Positions 29,247 to 37,319 of a stretch of 37,319 bases of DNA are shown one piece after another. The notes beneath the pieces are model-generated. The model was given only the letters and a program-made list of their open reading frames with translations. It ran no database searches and was not told where the DNA came from. Within the stretch, counting starts at the first letter, position 1, and each line of letters begins with the position of its first letter. Source of the DNA: Photorhabdus heterorhabditis (GTDB lineage: Bacteria; Pseudomonadota; Gammaproteobacteria; Enterobacterales; Enterobacteriaceae); assembly GCF_018448905.1 (NCBI RefSeq), contig NZ_RCWA01000042.1, forward strand, positions 1-37,319. The letters run 5' to 3'. The position numbers were made by a program, and so were the translations under genes.

Positions 29247-29771
29247 TCAGGAGATTACTCTGGGAAGAATAATTTCTTTCACATAAGCTGTGATTTTTTC
29301 CGGTGAAAGTTGCGCATTAATAATATGATTTGCGCATTCACAATAGAGTTTTTCCCTTGCGGCAAGCACCTCTTCCATTTCTTCAACGATAGATTTTCCT
29401 GTCAAACTGGGACGTTGAGTATTTTCCGGCTGCTGCATCAATCGCTCAGCTAATATATTAGCTGAAGCCTGAAGATAAATCACCGTACCATTTTGTTGCA
29501 TATATTGGCGATTTTCAGTTGAAAGAATGATCCCACCACCAGTAGAAATAACCCGATTTCTTTGACTAACTTGTTGTAAAGCCTCACTTTCCAATTGCCT
29601 AAATTGTTGCCACCCTTGTTGGTTAACAATATCCGCAATTGTCATATTACTGGTTTGTTGAATATGATGATCGGTGTCAATAAATGTATACGATAATTCA
29701 TTCGCTAATAGTTTTCCAACTGTCGTTTTTCCTGCTCCACGTGCACCTACAATAAACAATATTTGGTTCAT
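29247..29771 (-). CDS. aroL: AroL, shikimate kinase II
   Basis: Phosphorylates shikimate at the 3-OH, the fifth step of the shikimate pathway. 174 residues, as E. coli AroL. Walker A GARGAGKTT (9-17, Lys15), shikimate/Mg residues Asp32 and Asp34 in FIDTDHH, Arg58 in FRQLE, and GGG at 78-80; the lid is around RPSLTGK. AroL rather than AroK is favoured by STGGGIIL, RPSLTGK and the TyrR-like box upstream. E. coli aroL is elsewhere in the proBA neighbourhood (yaiI-aroL), so its placement here is a local rearrangement. Confidence 0.92.
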   Translation of the reverse strand: MNQILFIVGARGAGKTTVGKLLANELSYTFIDTDHHIQQTSNMTIADIVNQQGWQQFRQLESEALQQVSQRNRVISTGGGIILSTENRQYMQQNGTVIYLQASANILAERLMQQPENTQRPSLTGKSIVEEMEEVLAAREKLYCECANHIINAQLSPEKITAYVKEIILPRVIS

Positions 29772-29821
29772 TGCTTGATATCCTTGGTAAATTTCATCAT
29801 TAAAAATATATTAACACCCAT

Positions 29822-29839
29822 AGTAACCAATACTTTACA
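29822..29839 (-). promoter_or_regulatory. Candidate TyrR box upstream of aroL
   Basis: AGTAACCAATACTTTACA (minus strand TGTAAA-N6-GTTACT) matches TGTAAA-N6-TTTACA at 10 of 12 positions and keeps the invariant G and C. It lies 51 bases before the aroL start. E. coli aroL is TyrR/TrpR controlled. Confidence 0.6.
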
Positions 29840-29867
29840 TTAACGTAAAATCAAAAGTTAATATATG

Positions 29868-29931
29868 GAAAAAGCTACCCAAAAGCATGATTATACTGAT
29901 ACCTCAATTAATCAAATACACTTTTGGGGTA
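29868..29931 (-). terminator. Terminator downstream of proA with a long loop
   Basis: Minus strand: TACCCCAAAAG and CTTTTGGGTA pair across about 35 bases, followed by GCTTTTTC. It begins 13 bases after the proA stop. The loop contains TATAAT preceded by TTGATT at 14 bp, too short for a normal promoter. Confidence 0.65.
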
Positions 29932-29943
29932 ACAACAAGCAGA

Positions 29944-31197
29944 TCATTCACGAATTAGATCATCACCATAACCAACCCATTTATATGTAGTTAGCGCATC
30001 CAATCCCATTGGGCCACGGGAATGTAATTTCTGAGTGCTGACTGCAACCTCAGCCCCCAAACCAAATTGCCCACCATCAGTAAAACGAGTACTGGCATTC
30101 ACATAAACCGCTGCGGAATCTACCTGACGAACAAAATAGTCAGCATTGTGCAAAGATTGAGTCAGAATTGCATCAGAGTGGGATGTACCGTATGTACGGA
30201 TGTGGTTAATTGCCCGCTCAATATCACTGACAATTTCCACATTCATATCTAAAGATAGCCATTCATCACTGTAATCTGCTTCTGTCACATCCACGACCTT
30301 AGCAGGACCTTCTTGCAAAAATGCCATTGCTGACTTACTAGCATGAAGGGTAACACCCTGTCCTTTCATATTTTTGCTCAATGCAGGCAAAAAGTCTGCC
30401 GCGATCTTCTCATGTACCAGCAAAGTTTCCAAAGCATTACAAGCGCTTGGGCGTTGCACCTTAGCATTAGTGATTACAGTCAATGCCTGATTAAAATCAA
30501 CACTTTCATCGACAAAAATATGGCAGACACCAATACCACCAGTGATAACCGGAATAGTTGATTGCTCGCGGCACAGTTTATGCAACCCAGCACCACCACG
30601 CGGGATCAACATATCCACATAACGATCCATTTTTAGTAGCTGAGTGACCAACTCACGATCCGGTTTATCTATCGCCTGCACTGCCGCGGCAGGCAATCCA
30701 CTCTGTTCAAGTGCGCACTGAATCACTTTAACTATTGCTTGGTTAGTGTTGTGAGTTTCTTTGCCACCACGCAAAATAACCGCATTACCTGTTTTCAAAC
30801 ACAGAGATGCAACGTCAATAGTGACATTAGGACGCGCTTCATAAATCACCCCGACCACACCAAGAGGTACACGACGACGCTCCAGCTTCAGACCACTATC
30901 AAGCAAACTGCCATCAATTATCTGTCCAACCGGATCAGATAAACGGCATACCTGGCGAACATCATTTGCGATCGCGGTCAAACGTTCAGATGTCAGTAAC
31001 AGACGATCCAACAATGCTTCATGCATCCCCTGTTCACGGGCCTGAATCATATCAAACTGATTAGCTTCGAGAATGACTGCACTTTCCTGCTCCAACAAAT
31101 CTGCAATGTGGATTAATACCTGATTTTTCTGTTTTGTATTTAGCTGTGCCAGTTGCCATGAGGCTTCTCTGGCAGCCTTTCCCATTTGTTCTAACAT
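29944..31197 (-). CDS. proA: ProA, gamma-glutamyl phosphate reductase
   Basis: NADPH-dependent reduction of gamma-glutamyl phosphate to glutamate semialdehyde, step 2 of proline synthesis. 417 residues, the E. coli length. ALDH-fold motifs: [20 protein letters not shown], the catalytic Cys in [15 protein letters not shown], and [20 protein letters not shown] near the end. It starts 9 bases after proB, forming an operon; E. coli has the tRNA gene thrW after proA, which is not present here. Confidence 0.98.
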   Translation of the reverse strand: MLEQMGKAAREASWQLAQLNTKQKNQVLIHIADLLEQESAVILEANQFDMIQAREQGMHEALLDRLLLTSERLTAIANDVRQVCRLSDPVGQIIDGSLLDSGLKLERRRVPLGVVGVIYEARPNVTIDVASLCLKTGNAVILRGGKETHNTNQAIVKVIQCALEQSGLPAAAVQAIDKPDRELVTQLLKMDRYVDMLIPRGGAGLHKLCREQSTIPVITGGIGVCHIFVDESVDFNQALTVITNAKVQRPSACNALETLLVHEKIAADFLPALSKNMKGQGVTLHASKSAMAFLQEGPAKVVDVTEADYSDEWLSLDMNVEIVSDIERAINHIRTYGTSHSDAILTQSLHNADYFVRQVDSAAVYVNASTRFTDGGQFGLGAEVAVSTQKLHSRGPMGLDALTTYKWVGYGDDLIRE

Positions 31198-31206
31198 TAT
31201 GAACCC

Positions 31207-32313
31207 TTAACTCACAATCATATCGTCACGATGAACCGCAACAGCACCATATTCATAACCGAGGATTTGGCTTATCTGCTGTGAATGATGACCGGCAATC
31301 AAACGCAAAGCATCACTATTATAGCGGCTAACACCATGTGCCAAATCCTTACCTGATAGACTACGAATGCGGATAACCTCTCCACGGGAGAAATTACCTT
31401 TAATATTTTTAATCCCTTTCGGTAACAAAGAACTCCCTTTCTTACATATTGCAGTTCCAGCACCGTGGTCAACAATAATTTCACCCGCAGGCGGTGCGCC
31501 AAAAATCCAACGTTTACGGTTTTCCAGCGGGCTTGCCAGCCCATGGAAGCGAGTACCTACTGGGTTACCTTCAATGACATCAGAGATAACATCAGGTTTG
31601 CTGCCCGCTGCAATAATCACATCAATACCGGCACGACCTGCAATCCCCGCAGCCTGGAGTTTGGTCGCCATTCCACCCGTTCCCAACCCAGAAACACTAT
31701 CACCGGCAACCATGCGTAATTCATCACTGATGTCATAAACTTCCTGAATAAATTCTGCATTTGGATTGCTACGTGGATCAGCGGTATATAACCCTTCAAT
31801 ATCAGTCAGCAATAACAGCTTATCTGCTCCCCCCAAAATTGCTGCCAGTGCAGATAGGTTATCATTATCACCAACTTTAATTTCGGCAGTAGCAACAGCA
31901 TCATTTTCATTGATTACAGGAACAATGCGATTATCAAGCAAAGCATGTAGAGTATCTCTGGCATTTAAAAAACGCTCACGATCTTCCAAATCTGCACGAG
32001 TCAATAGCATCTGTCCAACATGAATACCATAAATAGAAAAAAGTTGTTCCCATAACTGAATCAACCGGCTTTGACCTACCGCAGCCAATAATTGTTTAGA
32101 CGCAATAGTAGCAGGCAAATCCGGGTACCCCAGATGTTCCCGACCTGCCGCAATAGCACCGGAAGTCACAATAATAATGCGATGGCCTTTTTCATGTTGC
32201 TGAGCACATTGACGCACAAGCTCCACAATATGAGCTCGATTAAGACGACGCGATCCACCAGTCAGTACACTTGTTCCCAGTTTCACAACCAATGTTTGGC
32301 TGCTATTCATCAT
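31207..32313 (-). CDS. proB: ProB, glutamate 5-kinase
   Basis: Phosphorylates glutamate, the first and proline-inhibited step. 368 residues (E. coli 367). N-terminal amino-acid kinase domain ([63 protein letters not shown]) and a C-terminal PUA domain (about 275-368, ending [11 protein letters not shown]). ATG at 32313, directly followed by another ATG; either could be used. Confidence 0.98.
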   Translation of the reverse strand: MMNSSQTLVVKLGTSVLTGGSRRLNRAHIVELVRQCAQQHEKGHRIIIVTSGAIAAGREHLGYPDLPATIASKQLLAAVGQSRLIQLWEQLFSIYGIHVGQMLLTRADLEDRERFLNARDTLHALLDNRIVPVINENDAVATAEIKVGDNDNLSALAAILGGADKLLLLTDIEGLYTADPRSNPNAEFIQEVYDISDELRMVAGDSVSGLGTGGMATKLQAAGIAGRAGIDVIIAAGSKPDVISDVIEGNPVGTRFHGLASPLENRKRWIFGAPPAGEIIVDHGAGTAICKKGSSLLPKGIKNIKGNFSRGEVIRIRSLSGKDLAHGVSRYNSDALRLIAGHHSQQISQILGYEYGAVAVHRDDMIVS

Positions 32314-32551
32314 ATTTCTGCCATTATATATAATTCGAAAAAAACAGTGTTCAGTTTTAACAGGAGAGAAGCGTTATGCCAACAGACATAATGCTAAATC
32401 GAAAAAATGTTAGCTCAAAACAAGCTTATGCTATTAATTTCAGCTGAAACTTTCAGAACGCACTGTTTTAATTTGCAAGAGTCAATAACTTCGATAAAGC
32501 ATTTGAGGGAATCCTACAAATGGATTAAAAATCATCAAGTAAGAACGATTA

Positions 32552-33799
32552 CTAACAGATTTTATTTTTCAACCATTGGCTGGTTTCTTGTAATGCCTTA
32601 TCAAAACTGCTGTAAACAGGAGTCGTCGGAATAGCCAGTAATTTGCTGTCCATAGATGACATTACTATTAGCTTCGATTCTTCTTTCGGGCTAAAAATAT
32701 CATTCTGCCAGTAACCAGCGAGCATAGGAACAGGACAACGCCGGCCTAACAAACCTTGTTTTTTAAGAGAGTAACAACTGAGTTCGAGACGAAACGCATT
32801 TTCATCCACATTATAAATACCCAGCCTACTGGCAAACATATCAAGATACATTGCCGGAGCATTTTGTTGGCGTTCAACACTATTGAGCCATTCATGAACA
32901 ATAGCACCAAGAACCGCAATACCTTTAATATGTTTAGCTTCCAAATAAGCTAACCGGACAGCAACATTAGCACCAAAACGGAAACCAAAAATGCCAACCC
33001 GAGTATGGTCAATCCAAGGGATTTCACTCAATTGATGGATGACTTGCTGATGAAGAGTGCAGGTATCTTGTGTCAGTTTTAGCCGTGAAGAGTAACCAAT
33101 TGAAGGCATATCCACCGTCAGCATGGCAAACCCGAGAGGAGCCAAATAATCACGGAATAGCCGATAATAATCACTTTGCAAATTATCTAAACTACCACAA
33201 ACCAAAATGGTTGGAGACGGCCCTTGCGATTGTTGAGGCAAGTGAAGAAAACCGGTCACACAACTGCCTTCTTTCAGTTTGAACTCTATTTTCCTCAACT
33301 GATAATCAGAGCAATGAGCTGCATTTTCATAAGCTTTATTTGCCAAAATAACTGCCTGCTGAGACAACTCATCACCTTTAAGATGAGGATAACCGGCAAT
33401 GCTATACAAGTTAGCTGCTTTCAACCAAAAACTACCAGCTTCTGGCGTTTGTCCTGCCTGCAATGCTTGCTGTTGCCAGAACATAGCCTGATGTGACCAC
33501 TCAAAAACCCAGTTACCTTTACGATACCCAACCACAGTATCCAATAAATCATCATGACTGCGTTGGGAACTTGTTATGGCAATCCGGCACAGTACTTCTT
33601 CTATTTCAAACGGATCAATTCCTCGCCAAATCCACATCAGCCGGTTAATCATACGATACCAGCGCCCGTGGCTATTACCGTCCAACGTATTGTAATTACC
33701 GGCAACCAATCGAGGATAGCGGCGCTTTACCAGCGTAGAGGTTTCCTGATGTTTTTGCCTTGGCTTAAAAAGTGATTCTGAAAGATTTTGTTTTGCCAT
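32552..33799 (-). CDS. frsA: FrsA (YafA), alpha/beta-fold esterase
   Basis: 415 residues (E. coli 414). Alpha/beta hydrolase family, described in E. coli and Vibrio as a partner of EIIA-Glc that shifts respiration/fermentation; later work sees it as an esterase with uncertain role. Conserved stretches are MINRLMWIWRGIDP, ITGFLHLP-type, TVDMPSIGYSSRLKLT, WIDHTRVGIFGFRFGANVAVRLAYLE and LLGRRCPVPMLAGYW. The elbow reads GFRFGAN, not GxSxG, as in the E. coli protein, so the classical Ser nucleophile is absent. Located 14 bases after gpt, probably in its operon. Confidence 0.94.
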   Translation of the reverse strand: MAKQNLSESLFKPRQKHQETSTLVKRRYPRLVAGNYNTLDGNSHGRWYRMINRLMWIWRGIDPFEIEEVLCRIAITSSQRSHDDLLDTVVGYRKGNWVFEWSHQAMFWQQQALQAGQTPEAGSFWLKAANLYSIAGYPHLKGDELSQQAVILANKAYENAAHCSDYQLRKIEFKLKEGSCVTGFLHLPQQSQGPSPTILVCGSLDNLQSDYYRLFRDYLAPLGFAMLTVDMPSIGYSSRLKLTQDTCTLHQQVIHQLSEIPWIDHTRVGIFGFRFGANVAVRLAYLEAKHIKGIAVLGAIVHEWLNSVERQQNAPAMYLDMFASRLGIYNVDENAFRLELSCYSLKKQGLLGRRCPVPMLAGYWQNDIFSPKEESKLIVMSSMDSKLLAIPTTPVYSSFDKALQETSQWLKNKIC

Positions 33800-33813
33800 A
33801 ACAAATGCTGACT

Positions 33814-34275
33814 TTATTTACCTTCACAAATTGGTGGAACGAATACTACGCCCATATCCCAAGGTTGCTCAATCCAAGTATCTTGTGAAATATCAACAAC
33901 ATAATCATCAACCAAAGGACGACCTGCTGGTTTTGCGAAAATAGTCACAAAACGAGCTTTTGGATACATTTCACGAATAGCCTGAGCTGTGCCACCAGTG
34001 TCAACTAAATCATCTACAACGATGAAACCTTCACCATCACCTTCTGCTTTCTTCAATATTTGCAGCTCACGCTGATTATTATGGTCATAACTAGAAATAC
34101 AGACTGTATCTACATGACGGAGACCCAGTTCACGCGCGAGGAGCGCCCCAGGTACAAGGCCCCCACGACTGACAGCAATGATGCCTTTCCACTGTTCAAC
34201 AGGAAGCAAACGTTGTGCCAATTTACGGGCATGTACTTGCAACATATCCCAGGTTACGACGTATTTTTCGCTCAT
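33814..34275 (-). CDS. gpt: Gpt, xanthine-guanine phosphoribosyltransferase
   Basis: Salvages guanine and xanthine with PRPP to GMP and XMP. The start at 34275 ([20 protein letters not shown]) gives 153 residues (E. coli 152); the frame extends to 34293 without homologous residues. The PRPP-binding signature [11 protein letters not shown] is at 86-96; the [18 protein letters not shown] loop and the C-terminal [15 protein letters not shown] are conserved. First gene of gpt-frsA; divergent from pepD. Confidence 0.97.
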   Translation of the reverse strand: MSEKYVVTWDMLQVHARKLAQRLLPVEQWKGIIAVSRGGLVPGALLARELGLRHVDTVCISSYDHNNQRELQILKKAEGDGEGFIVVDDLVDTGGTAQAIREMYPKARFVTIFAKPAGRPLVDDYVVDISQDTWIEQPWDMGVVFVPPICEGK

Positions 34276-34531
34276 AAGAATTGATCCCGGCAACTAAGAA
34301 TATTTCAGAAAAGATTTTTTGCAGAAAAAAGTTGCGCGAGATTATAGTGATTTAGGTGAGCAAAAACCAGCAGAAACAAGGAATCGACGAATCATATTAT
34401 TCTGACCAAAATAAAGTGGTATTCTGAGTTTAATCGCATCATAACGTTAATAGCTCGTAATAATAAAATCTATATCTCAGGTAGAGATTAGTATTTTCAT
34501 CTTATTGAAATGCAGTCACAGGAGATTCGTC

Positions 34532-35992
34532 GTGTCAGAATTATCACAATTATCCCCTCAACCTCTATGGGACATCTTTGCCAAAATCTGCTCTATTCCT
34601 CACCCTTCTTATCATGAAGAAGCGCTGGCAACTCACATTATGCAATGGGCGCAAGAGAAACGCTTACATGTTGAACGTGATCTGGTTGGCAACATTCTGA
34701 TCAGAAAGCCAGCCAGTAAAGGGCTGGGAAATCGTAAATCGGTTGTTCTGCAAGCACACCTTGATATGGTGCCACAGAAAAACAACGATACAGCGCATGA
34801 TTTCACTAAAGATCCTATCCGTCCTTATATTGATGGTGAATGGGTTACTGCACAAGGTACAACATTGGGAGCCGATAACGGTATTGGCCTGGCATCAGCA
34901 TTGGCAGTGCTGGCTGATGACAATGTCAAGCATGGCCCGCTAGAAATTTTATTGACCATGACGGAAGAAACCGGAATGGATGGCGCGTTTGGTCTGCAAC
35001 CTGGTTGGCTTCAGGCTGATATTTTGATCAATACCGATTCAGAAGAAGAAGGCGAGATCTACATGGGTTGTGCTGGTGGTATCGATCTCACTGCAACTTT
35101 AGCACTGACTCGTGAAAAAGTTCCGGCTAACTACAAAACATTAAAACTGATAATCAAAGGTCTCAAAGGCGGACATTCCGGTTGTGATATTCATTTGGGA
35201 CTGGGTAATGCCAACAAACTTCTGGCACGATTCCTTGCCGCCCATACTGAGGAGTTGGGGCTAAAACTGCTCGATTTCCAAGGCGGTACTCTGCGTAATG
35301 CTATTCCACGTGAAGGCCATGTTATTGTTGCCATCCCCGCAGATAAAGCTGCACAGTTTGCCCAACTGAAAGATAAATACCTGGGGATACTGAAAAACGA
35401 ATATGCCATCGTTGAGAAAAACCTGACTATATTGCTGGAAGAAGTTGAAACCGATATTCAAGCATTAACTGATGACTGCCAAAATCGTTTTATCTCATTG
35501 CTAAACAGTACTCCCAATGGTGTTATCCGTATGAGTGATGTCATCAAAGGTGTGGTAGAAACTTCCCTAAATGTGGGCGTTGTTGCTATGGAACAAGATA
35601 AGGTAAACATCATTTACTTAATCCGTTCGCTTATCGACAGCGGCAAATCTTATGTTATCAGTATGCTCTCTTCTCTGGCTAAACTATCAAATGCTGAAAT
35701 TTCCGCTAAAGGTGATTATCCCGGCTGGCAACCAGATGCAAATTCTCCAGTAATGCACTTGGTACGTGATACTTATCAACAGCTGTTCGACAAGACACCT
35801 AATATTATGGTGATTCATGCAGGACTAGAATGTGGATTATTCAAGAAACCTTATCCTGATATGGACATGGTATCCATCGGGCCAACTATCACAGGCGCTC
35901 ACTCCCCTGACGAACAGGTTCACATTAAGAGTGTCGGGCAATATTGGCAACTTCTGACCGCAGTCCTGAAAGCCATTCCTGAAAAAGCTTAA
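34532..35992 (+). CDS. pepD: PepD, aminoacyl-histidine dipeptidase (peptidase D)
   Basis: Broad-specificity zinc dipeptidase (carnosinase-type, M20). The GTG at 34532 with AGGAG eight bases upstream gives a protein starting MSELSQLSPQPLWDIFAKIC, 486 residues (E. coli 485, also GTG); the in-frame ATG at 34505 lacks support. Metal/catalytic residues in M20 order: His76 and Asp78 (QAHLDMV), Asp115 (GADNGIG), Glu145-Glu146 (TEET), Asp169 (NTDSEEEGE) and a late His in TGAHSPDEQVH. Divergent from gpt, convergent with dinB. Confidence 0.97.
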   Translation: MSELSQLSPQPLWDIFAKICSIPHPSYHEEALATHIMQWAQEKRLHVERDLVGNILIRKPASKGLGNRKSVVLQAHLDMVPQKNNDTAHDFTKDPIRPYIDGEWVTAQGTTLGADNGIGLASALAVLADDNVKHGPLEILLTMTEETGMDGAFGLQPGWLQADILINTDSEEEGEIYMGCAGGIDLTATLALTREKVPANYKTLKLIIKGLKGGHSGCDIHLGLGNANKLLARFLAAHTEELGLKLLDFQGGTLRNAIPREGHVIVAIPADKAAQFAQLKDKYLGILKNEYAIVEKNLTILLEEVETDIQALTDDCQNRFISLLNSTPNGVIRMSDVIKGVVETSLNVGVVAMEQDKVNIIYLIRSLIDSGKSYVISMLSSLAKLSNAEISAKGDYPGWQPDANSPVMHLVRDTYQQLFDKTPNIMVIHAGLECGLFKKPYPDMDMVSIGPTITGAHSPDEQVHIKSVGQYWQLLTAVLKAIPEKA

Positions 35993-36000
35993 TCAGACCT

Positions 36001-36026
36001 CCCCTGCTCCAACGTAGTAGCAGGGG
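36001..36026. terminator. Hairpin between convergent pepD and dinB
   Basis: CCCCTGCT / AGCAGGGG, perfect 8-bp stem with a 10-base loop, between the two convergent stop codons. No long T run on either strand. Confidence 0.65.
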
Positions 36027-36028
36027 AA

Positions 36029-37084
36029 TTACCATTCAAACAAAAGTTGCCGATCAATTTGCGGGTCCTGTAAAGTCACATGCAAGCCAACTAAGCGAAC
36101 GCCACGCCCTTCCCTCCGGGATATCCATGTTTTCTGAGCCAGTTGCAGTAAATCCTGTTTATCCAATCGTGGATGAACATGTTCCTGCGTTGTTAGCTGA
36201 AAATCATCAAATTTCAGTTTAACCCCCTGACGGGCGATCCTTAGATCAGGTTTAACATGACTCAATCGTTTTTCTAATTCCACATATAAACTTTCTATAA
36301 GTTCTGCACACTGCTCCCATTGATGAACATCTCTCGCAAGTGTCCGCTCCACACCAATTGATTTTCGCAGGCGGTCTGGATTCACCAATCGCTCATCAAT
36401 ACCATGGCAACGCTCCCAAAGTACCTGACCAAATTTCCCCAGTCGTTTCACCAACGCAATTACGTCATATTGTTGTACATCAGAGCAGGTTTCCAATCCC
36501 ATATTAGCCAGCCGTTGCACCATGACTTTGCCAACCCCCGGAATTTTTCGCAAAGGTAAAACCTGAACAAAATTAGCCACTCGATCAGGAGGAATTACGT
36601 ACTGCCCATTCGGTTTATTAATATCAGAAGCGATTTTTGCCAAAAATTTCACCGGTGCAATACCGGCTGATGCCGTCAATTGTAATTCATCAAAAATGGA
36701 CTTACGGATCTCCTGTGCGATAAGCGTGGCAGACCCATAGCAATGATGGCTATCAGTCACATCCAGATAAGCTTCGTCTAATGAAAGAGGCTCTATCCAC
36801 TTTGTATAACGGGAAAATATCTGGCGGATATGCTGGGAAACCTCCCTATACAGTGCCATACGCCCTGGAAGAACCTTGAGCTGAGGACAGAGTTTCAACG
36901 CCATTGCCGTAGACATTGCACTATGTACCCCAAAACGACGAGCAGAATAATTAGCCGTGCTGATAACTCCCCGTTTGTCTGCGCTGCCACCCACAGCGAT
37001 TGGAACATGACGGAGTGACGGATTATCACGCATTTCAATAGCCGCGTAGAAGCAATCCATATCTATATGAATAATCTTTCGCAT
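36029..37084 (-). CDS. dinB: DinB, DNA polymerase IV
   Basis: Y-family lesion-bypass polymerase. 351 residues, the E. coli length. Catalytic residues Asp8 (HIDMD) and Asp103-Glu104 (SLDEAYLDV); helix-hairpin-helix around GVGKVMVQRLANMG. Residue 13, the steric gate (Phe in E. coli), is Tyr, the common alternative. The C-terminus is QLLFEW, where E. coli has the clamp-binding QLVLGL. SOS-controlled by the box just upstream. The yafNOP toxin-antitoxin genes that follow dinB in E. coli are not here. Confidence 0.97.
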   Translation of the reverse strand: MRKIIHIDMDCFYAAIEMRDNPSLRHVPIAVGGSADKRGVISTANYSARRFGVHSAMSTAMALKLCPQLKVLPGRMALYREVSQHIRQIFSRYTKWIEPLSLDEAYLDVTDSHHCYGSATLIAQEIRKSIFDELQLTASAGIAPVKFLAKIASDINKPNGQYVIPPDRVANFVQVLPLRKIPGVGKVMVQRLANMGLETCSDVQQYDVIALVKRLGKFGQVLWERCHGIDERLVNPDRLRKSIGVERTLARDVHQWEQCAELIESLYVELEKRLSHVKPDLRIARQGVKLKFDDFQLTTQEHVHPRLDKQDLLQLAQKTWISRREGRGVRLVGLHVTLQDPQIDRQLLFEW

Positions 37085-37108
37085 TCTGCTTCAACCAATC
37101 GCCAATAA

Positions 37109-37124
37109 CTGTATAAACATACAG
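37109..37124 (-). promoter_or_regulatory. LexA (SOS) box of dinB
   Basis: CTGTATAAACATACAG on the plus strand (CTGTATGTTTATACAG on the minus) is a perfect CTGT-N8-ACAG SOS box with AT-rich core, 24 bases before the dinB start. Same motif type as the recA box at 25509. Confidence 0.95.
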
Positions 37125-37194
37125 ATTAAAAATATTAAGATCAATCAAATAACAAAATCAAGAGCACAGTATTGTTCCTGTGAAAAGGCATTGT

Positions 37195-37232
37195 GACTGC
37201 TCCCCGCCCTGTCGGGCGAGGCTTCCCACTTC
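37195..37232 (-). mobile_element. Right-end hairpin of an IS200/IS605-type element
   Basis: On the minus strand, directly after the tnpB stop, GCCTCGCCC GACA GGGCGGGG folds as an 8-bp hairpin with one G-U pair; on the plus strand that pair becomes a C-A mismatch, so the fold fits a minus-strand RNA. This hairpin is typical of the 3' end of these elements and of the overlapping omega-RNA. The boundary is estimated near 37195 (AGTCAC); no flanking target-site evidence is visible. Confidence 0.55.
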
Positions 37233-37319
37233 CTAGGCCGCAACCGTCTGTGTGACGGATTTACACTGGCCTCCATGGGCAGAAACGACGAGTCCCGCCG
37301 CTTGTAATTCCAGTATTCC
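37233..37319 (-). CDS. TnpB (OrfB) C-terminal end, cut by the window edge
   Basis: 28 residues plus stop are visible, open at the right edge: GILELQAAGLVVSAHGG then CKSVTQTVAA. The pattern ILxLQAAGLxVSAxGG followed by a polar tail is the usual C-terminus of IS200/IS605-family TnpB/OrfB proteins, after the zinc finger and the DxN-AA motif, which would lie outside the window. Whether the full-length nuclease is intact cannot be known here. Sequence is more GC-rich than the neighbours, as expected for a mobile element. Confidence 0.6.
   Translation of the reverse strand, partial: GILELQAAGLVVSAHGGQCKSVTQTVAA

Noticed and set aside
32323-32328. TATAAT as a proB promoter -10
   Set aside because: Transcription would begin about three bases before the ATG, with no fitting -35; not supported as a normal promoter.
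32407-32634. 75-codon plus-strand open frame between frsA and proB (considered as a crl remnant)
   Set aside because: The residues do not resemble Crl and most of it is antisense to the frsA 3' end.
32552-33799. FrsA as pseudo-esterase because the Ser elbow is absent
   Set aside because: The E. coli protein has the same GFRFGAN sequence, so this is a family property, not a local loss.

Overview
This window is a stretch of core enterobacterial chromosome. Almost every protein aligns end to end with an Escherichia coli K-12 housekeeping protein from memory, but base composition is lower in GC and the intergenic gaps are AT-rich. That fits the Photorhabdus/Xenorhabdus side of the Morganellaceae (inference; the genus cannot be settled without a search). 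Gene order follows E. coli blocks: (rrn)-clpB-pgeF-rluD-bamD-raiA-pheL-pheA-tyrA-aroF, then rplS-trmD-rimM-rpsP-ffh-ypjD-corB (yfjD), luxS-micA-gshA-tRNAs-csrA-alaS-recA-pncC, lplT-aas, aroL, proA-proB, frsA-gpt-pepD and dinB.

Left part (1-10,100): position 1 lies in the leader of an rRNA operon running leftward off the window, with tandem P1/P2 promoters and boxA. clpB has a sigma-32 promoter. rluD-pgeF form an operon divergent from bamD. raiA has a candidate class II CRP site. pheA is preceded by a phenylalanine-rich leader peptide and a complete attenuator, and converges on the aroF-tyrA operon, which has a TyrR box inside a perfect 14-bp inverted repeat. Together these genes form the entry point and the Phe/Tyr branches of aromatic amino-acid synthesis; the aroL shikimate kinase further right, also with a TyrR-like box, belongs to the same pathway.

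Middle (10,100-26,100): a lone alpha/beta hydrolase, the ribosomal protein/tRNA-methylation operon, ffh, two membrane proteins, luxS and gshA separated by the small RNA MicA, a tRNA-Ser(GCU)/3x tRNA-Arg(ACG) operon, csrA, alaS, recA (SOS box) and pncC. recX, which sits between recA and alaS in E. coli, is absent; that gap holds only AT-rich sequence and inverted repeats.

Right part (26,100-37,319): the lysophospholipid transporter lplT is next to an aas gene whose product has lost about 95 C-terminal residues and carries substitutions in two adenylation motifs. aroL, proBA, frsA-gpt, pepD and an SOS-boxed dinB follow. crl and phoE, present between frsA and proB in E. coli, are not here. The right edge cuts into the 3' end of an IS200/IS605-type tnpB with its terminal hairpin.

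I see no CRISPR array, prophage, toxin locus, secondary-metabolite cluster or undescribed multi-gene system. The points worth a second look are the decaying Aas, the missing recX, the pheL attenuator, the loss of the usual internal start in clpB, the tnpB edge, and a few unexplained hairpins.
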